DNA of 64,000 nucleotides from positions 124,001 through 188,000 of the forward strand of contig JAJDEN010000041.1 in NCBI GenBank assembly GCA_029259775.1, given 5' to 3'. This DNA is from Planctomycetota bacterium. Its GTDB lineage: Bacteria; Planctomycetota; PLA2; JAEUHO01. The position numbers and the translations under genes were made by a program. Below are positions 17,887 through 27,100 of the stretch, piece after piece (the first letter of the stretch is position 1; each line of letters opens with the position of its first letter). The notes beneath the pieces are model-generated. The model was not told the origin of the DNA and made no database searches. It saw only the letters and a program-made list of their open reading frames with translations.

Positions 17887-18885
17887 TCAGGACGTGGTCC
17901 ACGGCAGGTGGTCCAGGTCCACGTTGCCGCCCGAGAGGATGATGCCGACGCGCTTGCCCGCGAGCTCGGGATGCAGACGCGCGCACGCGGCGAGCGGCAC
18001 GGCCGCGGAAGGCTCGACGACGATCTTCATGCGCTCCCAGATGTGGCGCATGGCGTTCACGATCTCGTCCTCGGTCACGGTGGGCAGGCCATCGAGGTGC
18101 GTCTTCAGGATCTCGAACGTGAGTTCGCTCAGCGACGTGCGGAGGCCATCGGCGATCGTGTTGGCTGCCCCCACGGGGATGAGGCGCCCGGCCTCGAGCG
18201 ACTGGCGCGCGTCGTCGGCGTTCTCGGGCTCCGCACCGTAGAGGCGCACGCTCGGGTTGAGGCCGTGGACGGCGATGCACGTGCCGCTCATCAGGCCACC
18301 ACCGCCCACGGGTGCGATCACGGCGTCCAAGCCAAGCACGTCATCGAGCAGCTCGAGCGCGGCCGTGCCCTGGCCTGCGATGATGCGCGGATCGTCGTAG
18401 GGATGGATGAAGGTCGCCCCCGTCTCCGCGACGACCTGCTCCGCACCCGCTTCGCGCGCGGCGAGCGTCGGCTCGCAGTCGACGACGGTGGCACCATAGC
18501 CCTCGACGGCTCGGCGCTTGATGCCGGGCGCGTTCGTCGGCATCACGACCCAGGCCGGGACGCCGCGACGCCGCGCAGCCAAGGCCAGCGCCTGGGCGTG
18601 GTTGCCCGAGGAGTGGGTCACGACCCCCTTGGCCGCGTCGTCGTCTGAGAGCATGCGGACGGCGTTGGTCGCGCCGCGGAACTTGAAGGCGCCGACCCGC
18701 TGGAGGTTCTCGCACTTGAAGAACAGGCGCATGCCCACGATCTCGTCGAGGCTCGCGCAGCTGAGCACCGGCGTCCGGTGGACCTCGTCGGCCATGCGCT
18801 CGGCGGCAGCCAGCACGTCCTCGAGGGTCGGGATCGTGTGCCCGCCCACGTCCGGAGCCTGTCCCTTGGAAAGCGCCTCACTCAT
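17887..18885 (-). CDS. threonine dehydratase / serine racemase-like PLP enzyme
   Basis: This fold-type II PLP enzyme either deaminates threonine/serine or racemises serine. The PLP lysine is in FKFRGA, SSGNHAQ binds the substrate carboxylate, GGGGLMSG holds the phosphate and the SGGN segment near the C-terminus contacts the pyridine ring. There is no C-terminal ACT regulatory domain, so it resembles catabolic threonine ammonia-lyase or eukaryotic-type serine racemase more than biosynthetic IlvA. I prefer the ATG at 18885 (332 residues), with GGGTAGG upstream; a GTG at 18918 would overlap the guaA stop. It follows guaB-guaA on the same strand with a 23-base gap and is probably co-transcribed. 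The exact activity is undecided. Confidence 0.85.
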   Translation of the reverse strand: MSEALSKGQAPDVGGHTIPTLEDVLAAAERMADEVHRTPVLSCASLDEIVGMRLFFKCENLQRVGAFKFRGATNAVRMLSDDDAAKGVVTHSSGNHAQALALAARRRGVPAWVVMPTNAPGIKRRAVEGYGATVVDCEPTLAAREAGAEQVVAETGATFIHPYDDPRIIAGQGTAALELLDDVLGLDAVIAPVGGGGLMSGTCIAVHGLNPSVRLYGAEPENADDARQSLEAGRLIPVGAANTIADGLRTSLSELTFEILKTHLDGLPTVTEDEIVNAMRHIWERMKIVVEPSAAVPLAACARLHPELAGKRVGIILSGGNVDLDHLPWTTS

Positions 18886-18908
18886 GGGCGACAGCCTACC
18901 CGGCTCGG

Positions 18909-20474
18909 CTACTCCCACTCAATCGTGGAAGGCGGCTTCGTGCTGATGTCGTAGACGACCCGGTTGACGCCGCGCACTTCGTTGATGACCCGGTTGCTGA
19001 TCCGGGCCAGGACGCGACGCGGCAGATCCGCCCAGTCGGCGGTCATGGCGTCGGTGCTCTCGACCGCGCGCACGGCGATCACGTTCTCGTACGTACGCTC
19101 GTCCCCCATCACGCCGACGGTCTTCACCGGCACGAGGACGCCGAAGTACTGCCAGAGCTTCTTGTGGTCGCCCTCGCGCTCGATCTCCTCGCGGACGATC
19201 GCGTCGGCCTCCTGCAGGACGGCGACGTTCTCTCGGGTGACCTCGCCGGCGATGCGCACGCCGAGCCCGGGCCCCGGGAAGGGCTGGCGCTCGACGAAGT
19301 GGTCCGGCACACCTAGTTCACGGCCGATCGCACGCACCTCATCCTTGAACAGATCGCGGAAGGGCTCGAGCAGCTCGAAGCCGAGCTCCGCCGGCAGGCC
19401 GCCGACATTGTGGTGCGTCTTGATCGTGACGGACGCCCCGCCGAAGGCCGACTGGCTCTCGACGACGTCCGGGTAGAGCGTGCCCTGGGCGAGCCAGCGG
19501 GCGTTCTCCACCTCCTTGGCGTGTTCCTTGAACACATCGACGAAGATGCGGCCGATGTGCTTGCGCTTCGCCTCGGGATCCGTCACGCCCTCGAGCGCGT
19601 CGAGGAACAGGTCGCCGGAGTCCGCGAAGCGCAGCGGGATCTGGTACCGCTCGCGGAAGTTCTCGAGCACCTCCTGCGCCTCGTCCTTCCGCAGCAGGCC
19701 GTTGTCCACGAAGATGCACGTCAGCCGGTCGCCGATCGCCTTGTGGATGAGGATCGCCGCGACGGTGCTGTCGACGCCACCGGACAGGCCGCAGATGACC
19801 TGGTCCGTCTCGCCCACCTGGGCGCGGATCTTCGCGCACGCTTCCTCGACGAAGGAGCTCATCGTCCAGTCGCCGGCGGCGGCGCAGACGCCGAAGAGGA
19901 AGTTCTTGAGGATGTCGGTGCCGCGCGGCGTGTGCGTCACCTCGGGATGGAACTGCACCCCGTAGATCGGCTTGCTCGTGTGGCGCACCGCAGCGAAGGG
20001 CGCGTTCGGCGTCTTGGCGATGGCGACGAAGCCCTCCGGCAACGACTCGACGCGGTCGCCGTGGCTCATCCAGACGTCCAGCTCGCCGTCGAGGCCCGCG
20101 AAGAGCTTCGTGTCGCCCTCGAGGACCTCGATGGTGGCGGGCCCGTACTCCCGGGCGACCGCGCGGTCGACTTCGCCACCGAGCAGATGCGTCGTGAGCT
20201 GCATGCCGTAGCAGATGCCCAAGATCGGCACGCCGTTCTCGTAGACGCTCGGATCGATCTTGGGGGATGCGTCGTCGTACGCACTCCACGGGCTCCCGGA
20301 GAAGATGACGCCGGTCGCCTCGTCGATGCGGGCCGAAAGATCGTGCGGCATCACCATCTCGGCGAAGCAGCCGAGCTCACGCACGCGGCGGGCGATCAGC
20401 TGCGCGTACTGGCTACCGAAGTCGACGACGAAGAAGCGCTGGTGTTCGACCTTCACGGCCGTTGCCTCAGTCAT
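18909..20474 (-). CDS. guaA: GMP synthase (glutamine-hydrolysing)
   Basis: GuaA converts XMP to GMP using glutamine and ATP. The N-terminal class I glutamine amidotransferase domain shows the nucleophile Cys88 in GICYGMQ and the His/Glu pair in FHPEVTHT. The ATP pyrophosphatase domain has the P-loop SGGVDSTV near residue 235. The C-terminal dimerisation domain ends in the conserved PPSTIEWE. At 521 residues it is complete. It follows guaB by 49 bases on the same strand, so the two steps from IMP to GMP are encoded together. Confidence 0.97.
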   Translation of the reverse strand: MTEATAVKVEHQRFFVVDFGSQYAQLIARRVRELGCFAEMVMPHDLSARIDEATGVIFSGSPWSAYDDASPKIDPSVYENGVPILGICYGMQLTTHLLGGEVDRAVAREYGPATIEVLEGDTKLFAGLDGELDVWMSHGDRVESLPEGFVAIAKTPNAPFAAVRHTSKPIYGVQFHPEVTHTPRGTDILKNFLFGVCAAAGDWTMSSFVEEACAKIRAQVGETDQVICGLSGGVDSTVAAILIHKAIGDRLTCIFVDNGLLRKDEAQEVLENFRERYQIPLRFADSGDLFLDALEGVTDPEAKRKHIGRIFVDVFKEHAKEVENARWLAQGTLYPDVVESQSAFGGASVTIKTHHNVGGLPAELGFELLEPFRDLFKDEVRAIGRELGVPDHFVERQPFPGPGLGVRIAGEVTRENVAVLQEADAIVREEIEREGDHKKLWQYFGVLVPVKTVGVMGDERTYENVIAVRAVESTDAMTADWADLPRRVLARISNRVINEVRGVNRVVYDISTKPPSTIEWE

Positions 20475-20523
20475 GCGGTGGTTCCTGCGTGCGCCCTGCG
20501 TTCCCGGTGGAGGGAGGAGGCGC

Positions 20524-22002
20524 CTAGAAGTTCTGGACGAGGTAGTTGGGGGCTTCGCGCGTCAACTGGATGTCGTGCGGATGCGACTCCTGCATGCCCG
20601 CGCCGGTGATGCGCACGAAGCGCGCCTTGGTCCACATCTCGCGGACCTTCTCGCAGCCGCTGTAGCCCATGCCACTGCGGATGCCGCCGACCATCTGGTA
20701 GATGAACCCACCGAGTGCGCCCTTGTAGGGCACACGGCCTTCGACGCCTTCGGGAACGAACTTGTCGAGCTGGTTGATCGAGCCCTGACCGTAGCGATCC
20801 GCGCTGCCGTCGAGCATCGCGCCGAGGCTGCCCATGCCGCGCACGCTCTTGAACGTGCGGCCCTGGTGGTAGATCACCTCGCCGGGGCTCTCATCGACGC
20901 CGGCGAGCAGGCCGCCGAGCATGACGCTCGAAGCGCCCGCCGCGACCGCCTTCACGGCGTCGCCGCTGAAGCGGATGCCGCCGTCGGCGATGACCGGGAC
21001 GTCGGCTGCGTGGCAGACTTCGGCAGCGGCGGCGACAGCGCTCAGTTGCGGGACGCCGCAACCGGCCACGACACGTGTGGTGCAGATCGAGCCGGGGCCG
21101 ATGCCGACCTTGACCGCGTCGGCGCCGGCTTCGACGAGCGCCAAGGCACCGGCGGCCGTGCCGACGTTGCCCGCGACGACGTCGAGGTTGGGGTGCGCGC
21201 TCTTGTAGCGCTTCACCGCCGAGATGACGTTGTTCGAGTGGCCGTGCGCGGTGTCGACGACGATGACGTCTACGTGCGCGCCGCTCAGCGCCTCGACGCG
21301 CTCGTCGTCGTTCACGCCGACGGCGGCCGCGACGAAGAGTCGGCCCTTGGGATCGAGGTTGGCGTTCGGGAACCGCGACAGGTTGTCGAGGTCGCGCATG
21401 GTGATCAGGCCTTGGAGCATGCCCTCGTCGTCGACGAGGAGAAGCTTCTCGACCTTGGCTTCCTGAAGCACCTGGCGCGCCTGCTCGAGCTCGGTCTCCG
21501 GCGCCGCCGTGACGAGGTCATCCTTCGTCATCACCTCGCTGACCTTGCGCTCGCCGTCGACGAACTTCAGGTCACGCGACGTCAGGATGCCGACGACCTT
21601 CGGATGCTCCGTCTGGTCGCCGCCCTCGACGATCGGGATCCCCGAGATCTTGTGTACCTGCATCAACTCGCGGGCGTGCTCGATGGACGCGTCGGGCGGC
21701 AAGGTCTCGGGATCGTTGATCACCCCGTTGACGCTGCGCTTCACCAACGTGACCTGCGCGGCCTGGTCGATCGGCGCGAAGTTCTTGTGGATCACGCCGA
21801 TGCCACCGAGCCGAGCGAGGGCGATGGCCATCTCCGCTTCGGTGACCGTGTCCATCGCGGCCGACACGACAGGGATGTTGAGCGGCACCCGCCGAGAGAA
21901 GCGCGAGCGCACGTCCACCTCGGTGGGGATGACGGAGCTCAGCTGCGGAACAAGAAGGACGTCGTCGAACGTCAGCGCTGTAGCAAGGATTCGATCTTCC
22001 AT
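20524..22002 (-). CDS. guaB: IMP dehydrogenase
   Basis: GuaB oxidises IMP to XMP with NAD+, the committed step of guanine nucleotide synthesis. The 492-residue protein has the (beta/alpha)8 barrel interrupted by a pair of CBS domains (about residues 95-210). The catalytic cysteine loop GPGSICTTR and the monovalent-cation-binding stretch before it are present, as are the IADGG and GSLLAG-like phosphate-binding segments (here GGLLAG). A compact promoter lies just upstream, with the start codon only a few bases beyond the -10 element, so the mRNA leader must be very short. It is the first gene of guaB-guaA and possibly the downstream PLP enzyme. Confidence 0.97.
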   Translation of the reverse strand: MEDRILATALTFDDVLLVPQLSSVIPTEVDVRSRFSRRVPLNIPVVSAAMDTVTEAEMAIALARLGGIGVIHKNFAPIDQAAQVTLVKRSVNGVINDPETLPPDASIEHARELMQVHKISGIPIVEGGDQTEHPKVVGILTSRDLKFVDGERKVSEVMTKDDLVTAAPETELEQARQVLQEAKVEKLLLVDDEGMLQGLITMRDLDNLSRFPNANLDPKGRLFVAAAVGVNDDERVEALSGAHVDVIVVDTAHGHSNNVISAVKRYKSAHPNLDVVAGNVGTAAGALALVEAGADAVKVGIGPGSICTTRVVAGCGVPQLSAVAAAAEVCHAADVPVIADGGIRFSGDAVKAVAAGASSVMLGGLLAGVDESPGEVIYHQGRTFKSVRGMGSLGAMLDGSADRYGQGSINQLDKFVPEGVEGRVPYKGALGGFIYQMVGGIRSGMGYSGCEKVREMWTKARFVRITGAGMQESHPHDIQLTREAPNYLVQNF

Positions 22003-22007
22003 GATGT

Positions 22008-22036
22008 CTGATATCGCAGGACCCCCGGAGGGTCAA
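22008..22036 (-). promoter_or_regulatory. sigma-70-type promoter of guaB
   Basis: On the minus strand TTGACC (22036-22031) and TATCAG (22013-22008) are separated by exactly 17 bases. The ATG of guaB begins five bases after the -10 box, so transcription would start at or within the first codon. This is the only clear two-box promoter I found in the window. Confidence 0.6.
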
Positions 22037-22038
22037 GA

Positions 22039-23997
22039 TCAGCCCTGGGCGGCCGCCGACCGCGCGCGGGCGACCAGGGCGAGATCGAGCAGCAGGAACA
22101 GGACCGCGAGCGCAAGCAACAGGGTCCGCCAGCGGGTGGCCTGGTCCGCGCGCGCGGCCGCGGCCGGGGGCGCTTCGGCGGCCGGACGCGCGGGAGCGAT
22201 CGTGCGCGCCGGGTCGAGGTCGACCAGGGACGTCCAGCCGCTCCACGCCGCCGCGGTCCCTGCGCCGGTGGCCACACGGACGCGACCGACGGCCCCCGCG
22301 GGCACGCGCCAGACCACCCCGTCCGACGCGATGCGCGCGCGGGCGCGACCACGCCCGGCCCCGGCGAGGAGCGCGTCCTTGCGCACGCCGTCCCACACCA
22401 GGTCGGCGTCTGCTCCGCCCGGGAGATCGACCTCGGGACGCAGCGCCTCCCCGCGTCGATAGAACGGCTTGAGCGGCGCGACGGGCGCGCGCGCCAGCCG
22501 CAGGATCGCATTGCGCACGAGCAACACGAGCGCCCCCTGCACGGGCAACATCGAACCTTCGGGGTCCAAGCCCAGCACGACGTAGCGCGCGCCGCCCCGC
22601 TCCCCCTCGGCGATGATGGGACGCCCTTCCGCGTAGGCCAGCGGCTCGAGCCCCGCGCCCTTCAGGGCGCGGCCGCGCACGACGAACGCGCGGCGGAAGT
22701 CGAGACCGTCGATGAGCGGGTGCCCGGGCACCGTGCGCCAGATGAGGGGCTTCCGAACCTCCTCCCCCAGTTCGAATGGCAAGGCTCCCGCCAGCGGCGC
22801 GAGAAACACGTAGGCGCCGGGCCGGAGCGCGTCCCTCGGCAAGCCCACGCCATCGACGAGGGTCACGTCCCGGGGCCGGGCTTTCGTGACGTCGCTGGCC
22901 CGGACGTAGCCGCTGCGATCCTTGTCGATGAGCCCCTCGGCGCCGAGCGCCTCGAGGGTCGCCATCACATAGGGCCGGACTCGGCCGCTGTGGACGACGA
23001 GCACGGAGGGCTTGGGCACAGGCGCCAGGCGGACCTCGACCGCATCGTTGCCCGGGAAGGCGTCGTCGCCCTCCAGCTCCACCTCGAGCCACGCGGCCTG
23101 ACGCGGCGAGGGCACCTCGAACTGCACCTCGCGCGCATCGCCTGCTTCCAGGGTGAGGTCCTCGCTCGCGACGATCTCGCCATCCACGCGAACCACGACA
23201 CGGCGGGTGCGCGCGCTCTCTTCGTCGTTGATCGCTGCGAGCCGCACGGCGTAGCCGCCGCCGTCCTCGGCGTGGTCGACGCCGAGCTCGACAATGCGCT
23301 GATCACGCCGGGTGGTGCCCGTGCCCAGCACGTCGAGCGCGATGGCGGTGCGCGGCGGCTCGAAGGCGCGCGCGGTGAGCACCACGACCCGCGCCGCCTC
23401 GCGCCGGGCCGCTCCTTCGAGCGCGAGCGCCACGGTCGCGCCCAGGTCGGCCTCGGCCGGTGCGGGTACGAGCGCGGGCTCGAGGCGCTTCAAGGCGTCA
23501 GCGAGGTCGCGGGTCGGCGGCACGAGCAGGCGCGGCGCCTGGCCCGCGACCAGCACACTCACCAGGGCGCTGAGCTGTCCCGCGCCCCGCGTGGGCACGG
23601 AGCGCACGAAGGCGCGCGCGAGCTCCTGGGCGTGCGCCAGCCGGGTCGCGCCGCCTGACTCGCGAGCGGCCGTCGTGATGTCCGCGTCGACGACAACGAA
23701 CAGATCGGCGACGGGGGCCTCGGCCTCGGCGGGACGCAGCCCGCCCAGGGCGAGCACCGCGCACACGAGGGCGAGCATGCGCGCCAGCAGCGAGGCCGCC
23801 TCGCGCAGTCGCTTGAACCGCGCTTCGCGGCGCACCGGGCCCATGCTCTCGAGCAGCAGCGGCGTGAAGGGGACGAGCACACGCCGGCGGCGACGGAAGT
23901 AGAGATGGAACAGCGCGATGGGCACGAGCGCGGCGAGCCCCCACAGCGCCGTGGGCTGGGCCAGGACGAAGGCGGCCACGAGGAGGACCGCGCTCAC
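22039..23997 (-). CDS. BatA-like membrane protein with degenerate VWA region
   Basis: The GTG start at 23997 overlaps the DUF58 stop (GTGA) and gives 652 residues. Residues about 10-80 form the BatA N-terminal domain (two hydrophobic segments around LFHLYFRRRRR and a second near LALVCAVLALGG). The following VWA-like region reads VVVDADITT where a metal-binding DxSxS motif would stand, so the MIDAS is lost. A beta-rich middle and a glutamine-amidotransferase-like segment (GLDPEGS area) follow, then a final membrane helix near the C-terminus. Proteins of this type sit with DUF58 and MoxR in envelope-stress or periplasmic-integrity operons; no MoxR gene is near. The exact role is unknown. Confidence 0.75.
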   Translation of the reverse strand: MSAVLLVAAFVLAQPTALWGLAALVPIALFHLYFRRRRRVLVPFTPLLLESMGPVRREARFKRLREAASLLARMLALVCAVLALGGLRPAEAEAPVADLFVVVDADITTAARESGGATRLAHAQELARAFVRSVPTRGAGQLSALVSVLVAGQAPRLLVPPTRDLADALKRLEPALVPAPAEADLGATVALALEGAARREAARVVVLTARAFEPPRTAIALDVLGTGTTRRDQRIVELGVDHAEDGGGYAVRLAAINDEESARTRRVVVRVDGEIVASEDLTLEAGDAREVQFEVPSPRQAAWLEVELEGDDAFPGNDAVEVRLAPVPKPSVLVVHSGRVRPYVMATLEALGAEGLIDKDRSGYVRASDVTKARPRDVTLVDGVGLPRDALRPGAYVFLAPLAGALPFELGEEVRKPLIWRTVPGHPLIDGLDFRRAFVVRGRALKGAGLEPLAYAEGRPIIAEGERGGARYVVLGLDPEGSMLPVQGALVLLVRNAILRLARAPVAPLKPFYRRGEALRPEVDLPGGADADLVWDGVRKDALLAGAGRGRARARIASDGVVWRVPAGAVGRVRVATGAGTAAAWSGWTSLVDLDPARTIAPARPAAEAPPAAAARADQATRWRTLLLALAVLFLLLDLALVARARSAAAQG

Positions 23998-24878
23998 GTG
24001 GCCTTCCCGACGGCGGCGCCGCTGCCAAGCATCTCGGCGAGGACATCCCACAGCGGCGTGTGGACCTCGAGCCGCTGGTAGCGGATCTCGCGACCGACGC
24101 ACCACCGCTCGAGCGAGTCGGCGCGGCGATGCCAGGTCGCGCGCAGGGACGCGAGGAACGTCGGGGTCACGTCGACCTTGACCTCGGCGCCTGTTTCGCG
24201 ATCCACCGCGAGGAGCGAGTCCCCCAGCGTCAGATCGACGTCGTCCGTGTCGAGCACATGCAGGGCGACCACGTCCATCCCGCGCGTGCGCAACCCGGCA
24301 AGGCTGGCGACGAGGTTCTGCGGCTCATAGAAGTCCGAGAGGACGATGGCGAGGCCGCGCCGCTTGGTCGTCGAGAGGATGCGGGCCACGTCGTGGCCGT
24401 GCGCGGTCGCGCCGTCATCTGGCGTGCCTTCGAGCGCGGCCAGGAACTTGCCTGCGCGTCCCTTGCCACGGTGCAGCTCGACGGGAGCGCCTGCGACCGT
24501 GGGAAGGAAGGCCAAGCGCACATGATCCATGCGTCCGAGCGCGATGTAGCCGAGGGCGGCGGCGAGCCTGCGCGCCGCGCGCGCCTTGGCGCCCGCCATC
24601 GAGAGGCTGCGATCGACGCAGAGCGTGAGTTCGAGGTTCTCCTCGATCTCGAACCGCTTCACGACGAGGTGGCCGAGCCGCGCATACACGTTCCAGTCCA
24701 CGTAGCGCAGGTCGTCGCCGGGGGTGTAGTCGCGGTGATCGGCAAACAGCACGCCCGAGCCGACGCGTCCCGTGCGCCAGTCGCCGGGCTGATCCGTAGG
24801 CGTCGGACGGCGGCGCGTGATGCGCAGCCGATCGAGCGCGCGCAGCTCGTCTTCGGAGAGGAGCGGCTCGCCGCTCAC
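23994..24878 (-). CDS. DUF58 domain-containing protein
   Basis: DUF58 proteins contain a VWA-like domain and are usually encoded with MoxR AAA+ ATPases and BatA-type proteins. The 294-residue protein has the family core RDYTPGDDLRYVDWNVYAR near residue 55, followed by a VWA domain with an intact DxSxS metal site (VDRSLSMAG). It has no membrane segment. The GTG start overlaps the stop of the upstream gene by four bases and its own stop overlaps the BatA-like start, so the three are translationally coupled. It is paralogous to the gene at 43813-44703. Confidence 0.9.
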   Translation of the reverse strand: MSGEPLLSEDELRALDRLRITRRRPTPTDQPGDWRTGRVGSGVLFADHRDYTPGDDLRYVDWNVYARLGHLVVKRFEIEENLELTLCVDRSLSMAGAKARAARRLAAALGYIALGRMDHVRLAFLPTVAGAPVELHRGKGRAGKFLAALEGTPDDGATAHGHDVARILSTTKRRGLAIVLSDFYEPQNLVASLAGLRTRGMDVVALHVLDTDDVDLTLGDSLLAVDRETGAEVKVDVTPTFLASLRATWHRRADSLERWCVGREIRYQRLEVHTPLWDVLAEMLGSGAAVGKAT

Positions 24879-26218
24879 TTGCCGCCGCCCTTCCCGCCAT
24901 GCTTCCCGCTGTCCTTCGGAGGCGGCTTGGCGCCCACCGTGCGCGCCAGGGCCTCGAAGTAGCGGCGCAGGAGATCGCGGTCACGCGACGAGAACCCGGC
25001 GCGCGAGACCTCGCGCTCCTTCAGCTTCTCGAACTCGCGCAGGGCAAGTTCGAGCGGCACCTGCTGCGGCGGCTTGACGCCGCCGTCAGGGTCTTCCACG
25101 GCGACGACGGCATCGTCCTTCTGCACCGCATCGCCCTCGTTCACGAACGGGTCGACGACCTCTTCGCGCTCGGGCGGCGGCGGCGGCGGCAGCTCTTCCT
25201 TGCCCTCGTCGGGCTTGGGCGGCGGAGGCGGCGGCGTCTCGTCAGGCTTGGGCTCGCTCTCGCTCTCCGTGGAGGCGCCGCCGCCGCCCCCACCGTCGCC
25301 GAGCTCGATCCACACGCGGCCCACGTGCAGCGGGCCTTTGCTGAAGGGGTAGGAGCCGGGCAGCGCTACGAGGTAGAGGTCCACCCGGTGCGTGCCCTGG
25401 GTTGCCAACTCCGCGAGCCCCTCGATCTCGTCAAAGCGCACGTCGATCGGCTGGTCGATTTCCTCGCCCGCGCCGAACTCGACCTGCCCGATGTCGAACG
25501 GCCCACGGTCGTCCCAGCGCATGCGCACCGTCGCACGAATGCGATCCGCCTCCGCACCCTGGAGGGTCGGTGCCGGCAGCTCCCAGCGCAGGCGCAGGCG
25601 CACGCCGGGCACGCCGAGGGGCACGGCGACGGGCTTGCTCGGGCTGATGCCGTCGAGCTTGAGCTTCGTGCGAGCGACCATTGCCTGCGTGATGAGCGGC
25701 GCGTCCGTGGCGATCGCGCCGAAGTTCTTCAAGCCACCGCGCAGGATCCGGCCGAGCTGCCTCCGACCGGCCTCGCCGGCTTCGGGCGCGGACACGTCGA
25801 GCCGCGCGAGCACGCGGCTGCTGCCATCCACGACCAGGTGGAACGCGGCCGGCTTGCCGTCCTTGTCGGGATCGGCCCCCTCAGGCGCCTGGATGACCCG
25901 CAGCACGCAAGCGCAGCGTCGGCTGAGCTCGACGATCGACGGCTCGTCGTAGAGCGCGGACCAGCGCTCGATACGCGCGGTGGCGGCGGGCGAGGCAACG
26001 CTGCCGCGCACGTGGATGGCGACGAAGAGCGGACGGCCGGTCTCGGTCGCGATCTTGCGCGCGTCGCTCATGCGGTGGAACCACGCGATGCGCGGCCCTG
26101 TCTTCGGGGTGTGGGCCGGAGCGGCCTTGGGTGCGCCGCCGCCCTTGGCGTCGGCGCGCACGGAGGCGGTTCCGAGCACGAGGCAGGCCACGAGGCATGC
26201 GGCGAGGGCGCGCATCAT
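24875..26218 (-). CDS. exported protein with thioredoxin-like and proline-rich regions
   Basis: The ATG at 26218 overlaps the stop of the upstream gene (ATGA) and begins a signal peptide (LAACLVACLVLG, cleavage near VRADA); the longer open frame upstream is a shadow of the neighbour. In the 447-residue protein, residues about 45-165 resemble a thioredoxin-like fold (RPLFVAIHVRG strand) but lack a CxxC redox pair. A beta-rich domain (about 185-310) follows, then a poly-Gly stretch, a Pro/Glu/Lys-rich segment with runs of five or six prolines, and a charged helical tail ending in Gly/Lys. It is the second gene of the four-gene DUF58/BatA operon and may fill the place that BatD takes in other operons, though I see no clear BatD homology. 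Confidence 0.65.
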   Translation of the reverse strand: MMRALAACLVACLVLGTASVRADAKGGGAPKAAPAHTPKTGPRIAWFHRMSDARKIATETGRPLFVAIHVRGSVASPAATARIERWSALYDEPSIVELSRRCACVLRVIQAPEGADPDKDGKPAAFHLVVDGSSRVLARLDVSAPEAGEAGRRQLGRILRGGLKNFGAIATDAPLITQAMVARTKLKLDGISPSKPVAVPLGVPGVRLRLRWELPAPTLQGAEADRIRATVRMRWDDRGPFDIGQVEFGAGEEIDQPIDVRFDEIEGLAELATQGTHRVDLYLVALPGSYPFSKGPLHVGRVWIELGDGGGGGGASTESESEPKPDETPPPPPPKPDEGKEELPPPPPPEREEVVDPFVNEGDAVQKDDAVVAVEDPDGGVKPPQQVPLELALREFEKLKEREVSRAGFSSRDRDLLRRYFEALARTVGAKPPPKDSGKHGGKGGGK

Positions 26219-26919
26219 TTGCCCCCCGCCTTGTTCGGCTGGTCCTTTGGAGGTGCACCGGTCTCTGGAAGCGGCTCGACGGCGAGGGGATTCTCGACGA
26301 ACGTCTGCAGCCAGAAGTCCGCGGCCATGGGTCTCGCCGCGCCCACGGGATCCTCCGGGCCCTCGCTGCCGATGGAGCCGTCGCCCTGGGTGCCGGCGCC
26401 GAAGCGGCCGAAGAGTCCATCGACTCCTGGTAGGAGCAGGAGCGCGACGAAGACGAACGCAAGGACGCGGCGCGGCCAGCGGCGCGGCGTACGCACACGG
26501 GCAAGCTTCCTGGGATTCACCTCGCGCACCCGTCCGCGGGCTTGCTCGATCAGGAAGCCGGGCACGGCCAGCTCGCGTTCCTCGGGCGTCAGGGTGAGCG
26601 CTGTCTCGGTTGCGTCCCCCCAGCGAAAGCGATCGTCGAGCTCGCGCGCGAGCGCGTCCACGCGCGGCCGCCCGAAGAGGGTCGCAGCCAAGTGCAGGAG
26701 CGGTGCCGCGAAGTAGAGCGCGACGCCTGCGAGGATGGCGGGGATCCAGTGGCCGGCGAGCCGATCGAAGCCCGGCAGGGCGTGGATCGAGCGATGGACG
26801 AAGGCGAGCAGGATCGCTGCGACGAGGACGAGGAGGTGCCAGCGCGCGGCGCGCATCGCTCCCAGGGCACCCGCGTAGCCGCGGGCCAGCTTCCGGAGCT
26901 CGACGCGGACGGCCTCCAT
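26215..26919 (-). CDS. membrane protein, first gene of DUF58/BatA operon (DUF4175-like?)
   Basis: The 234-residue protein has three hydrophobic segments: two near residues 25-80 (LLVLVAAILLAF and WIPAILAGVALYF) and one near 155-170 (VLAFVFVALLLLPGV). Between them lies a charged stretch with RELDDRFRWGDATETALTL, which reminds me of DUF4175-type proteins where a dimerising helix follows the first membrane pair. The C-terminal 60 residues are Gly/Pro-rich and low in complexity. A TAGGCT element at 26928-26933 lies nine bases before the start and may be the operon's -10 box. It overlaps the next gene by ATGA. Function unknown. Confidence 0.6.
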   Translation of the reverse strand: MEAVRVELRKLARGYAGALGAMRAARWHLLVLVAAILLAFVHRSIHALPGFDRLAGHWIPAILAGVALYFAAPLLHLAATLFGRPRVDALARELDDRFRWGDATETALTLTPEERELAVPGFLIEQARGRVREVNPRKLARVRTPRRWPRRVLAFVFVALLLLPGVDGLFGRFGAGTQGDGSIGSEGPEDPVGAARPMAADFWLQTFVENPLAVEPLPETGAPPKDQPNKAGGK

Positions 26920-26980
26920 GGGCGGCCAGCCTACGCGATGCCCCAGCCATCCCCTGGTTTCCGCCCCCTGCCGATCCGCC

Positions 26981-27016
26981 GGCCGCCCTCTGTGTCCTCT
27001 GTGCCTCTGTGGTTCA
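26981..27016. repeat. second copy of the 36-base CCTCTGTG repeat
   Basis: This 36-base stretch, made of CCTCTGTG-type units and ending in GTGGTTCA, is identical to 8820-8855, about 18 kb away. It sits in the 181-base gap between the divergent genes starting at 26919 (-) and 27101 (+). The flanking bases differ, so only the repeat core is shared. Confidence 0.8.
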
Positions 27017-27100
27017 ATTTCCTCCGCCTCCGGCCACCAGCCGCGATCGGCCCGACACGCGCCTTGCTCCGGTGACAGAGCCCGTCTAGCGTGAGCCGCG

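Noticed and set aside
17825..18280. N-terminal 152 codons of the open frame of the GT39-like gene
   Set aside because: They overlap the dehydratase gene in another frame and are Arg/Ala/His-rich without homology; the first membrane helix begins at the ATG of 17824.
26219..26950. Upstream extension of the exported proline-rich protein
   Set aside because: It runs over the membrane protein gene 26215-26919 and lacks a signal peptide, while the ATG at 26218 overlaps the upstream stop and opens into a signal peptide.
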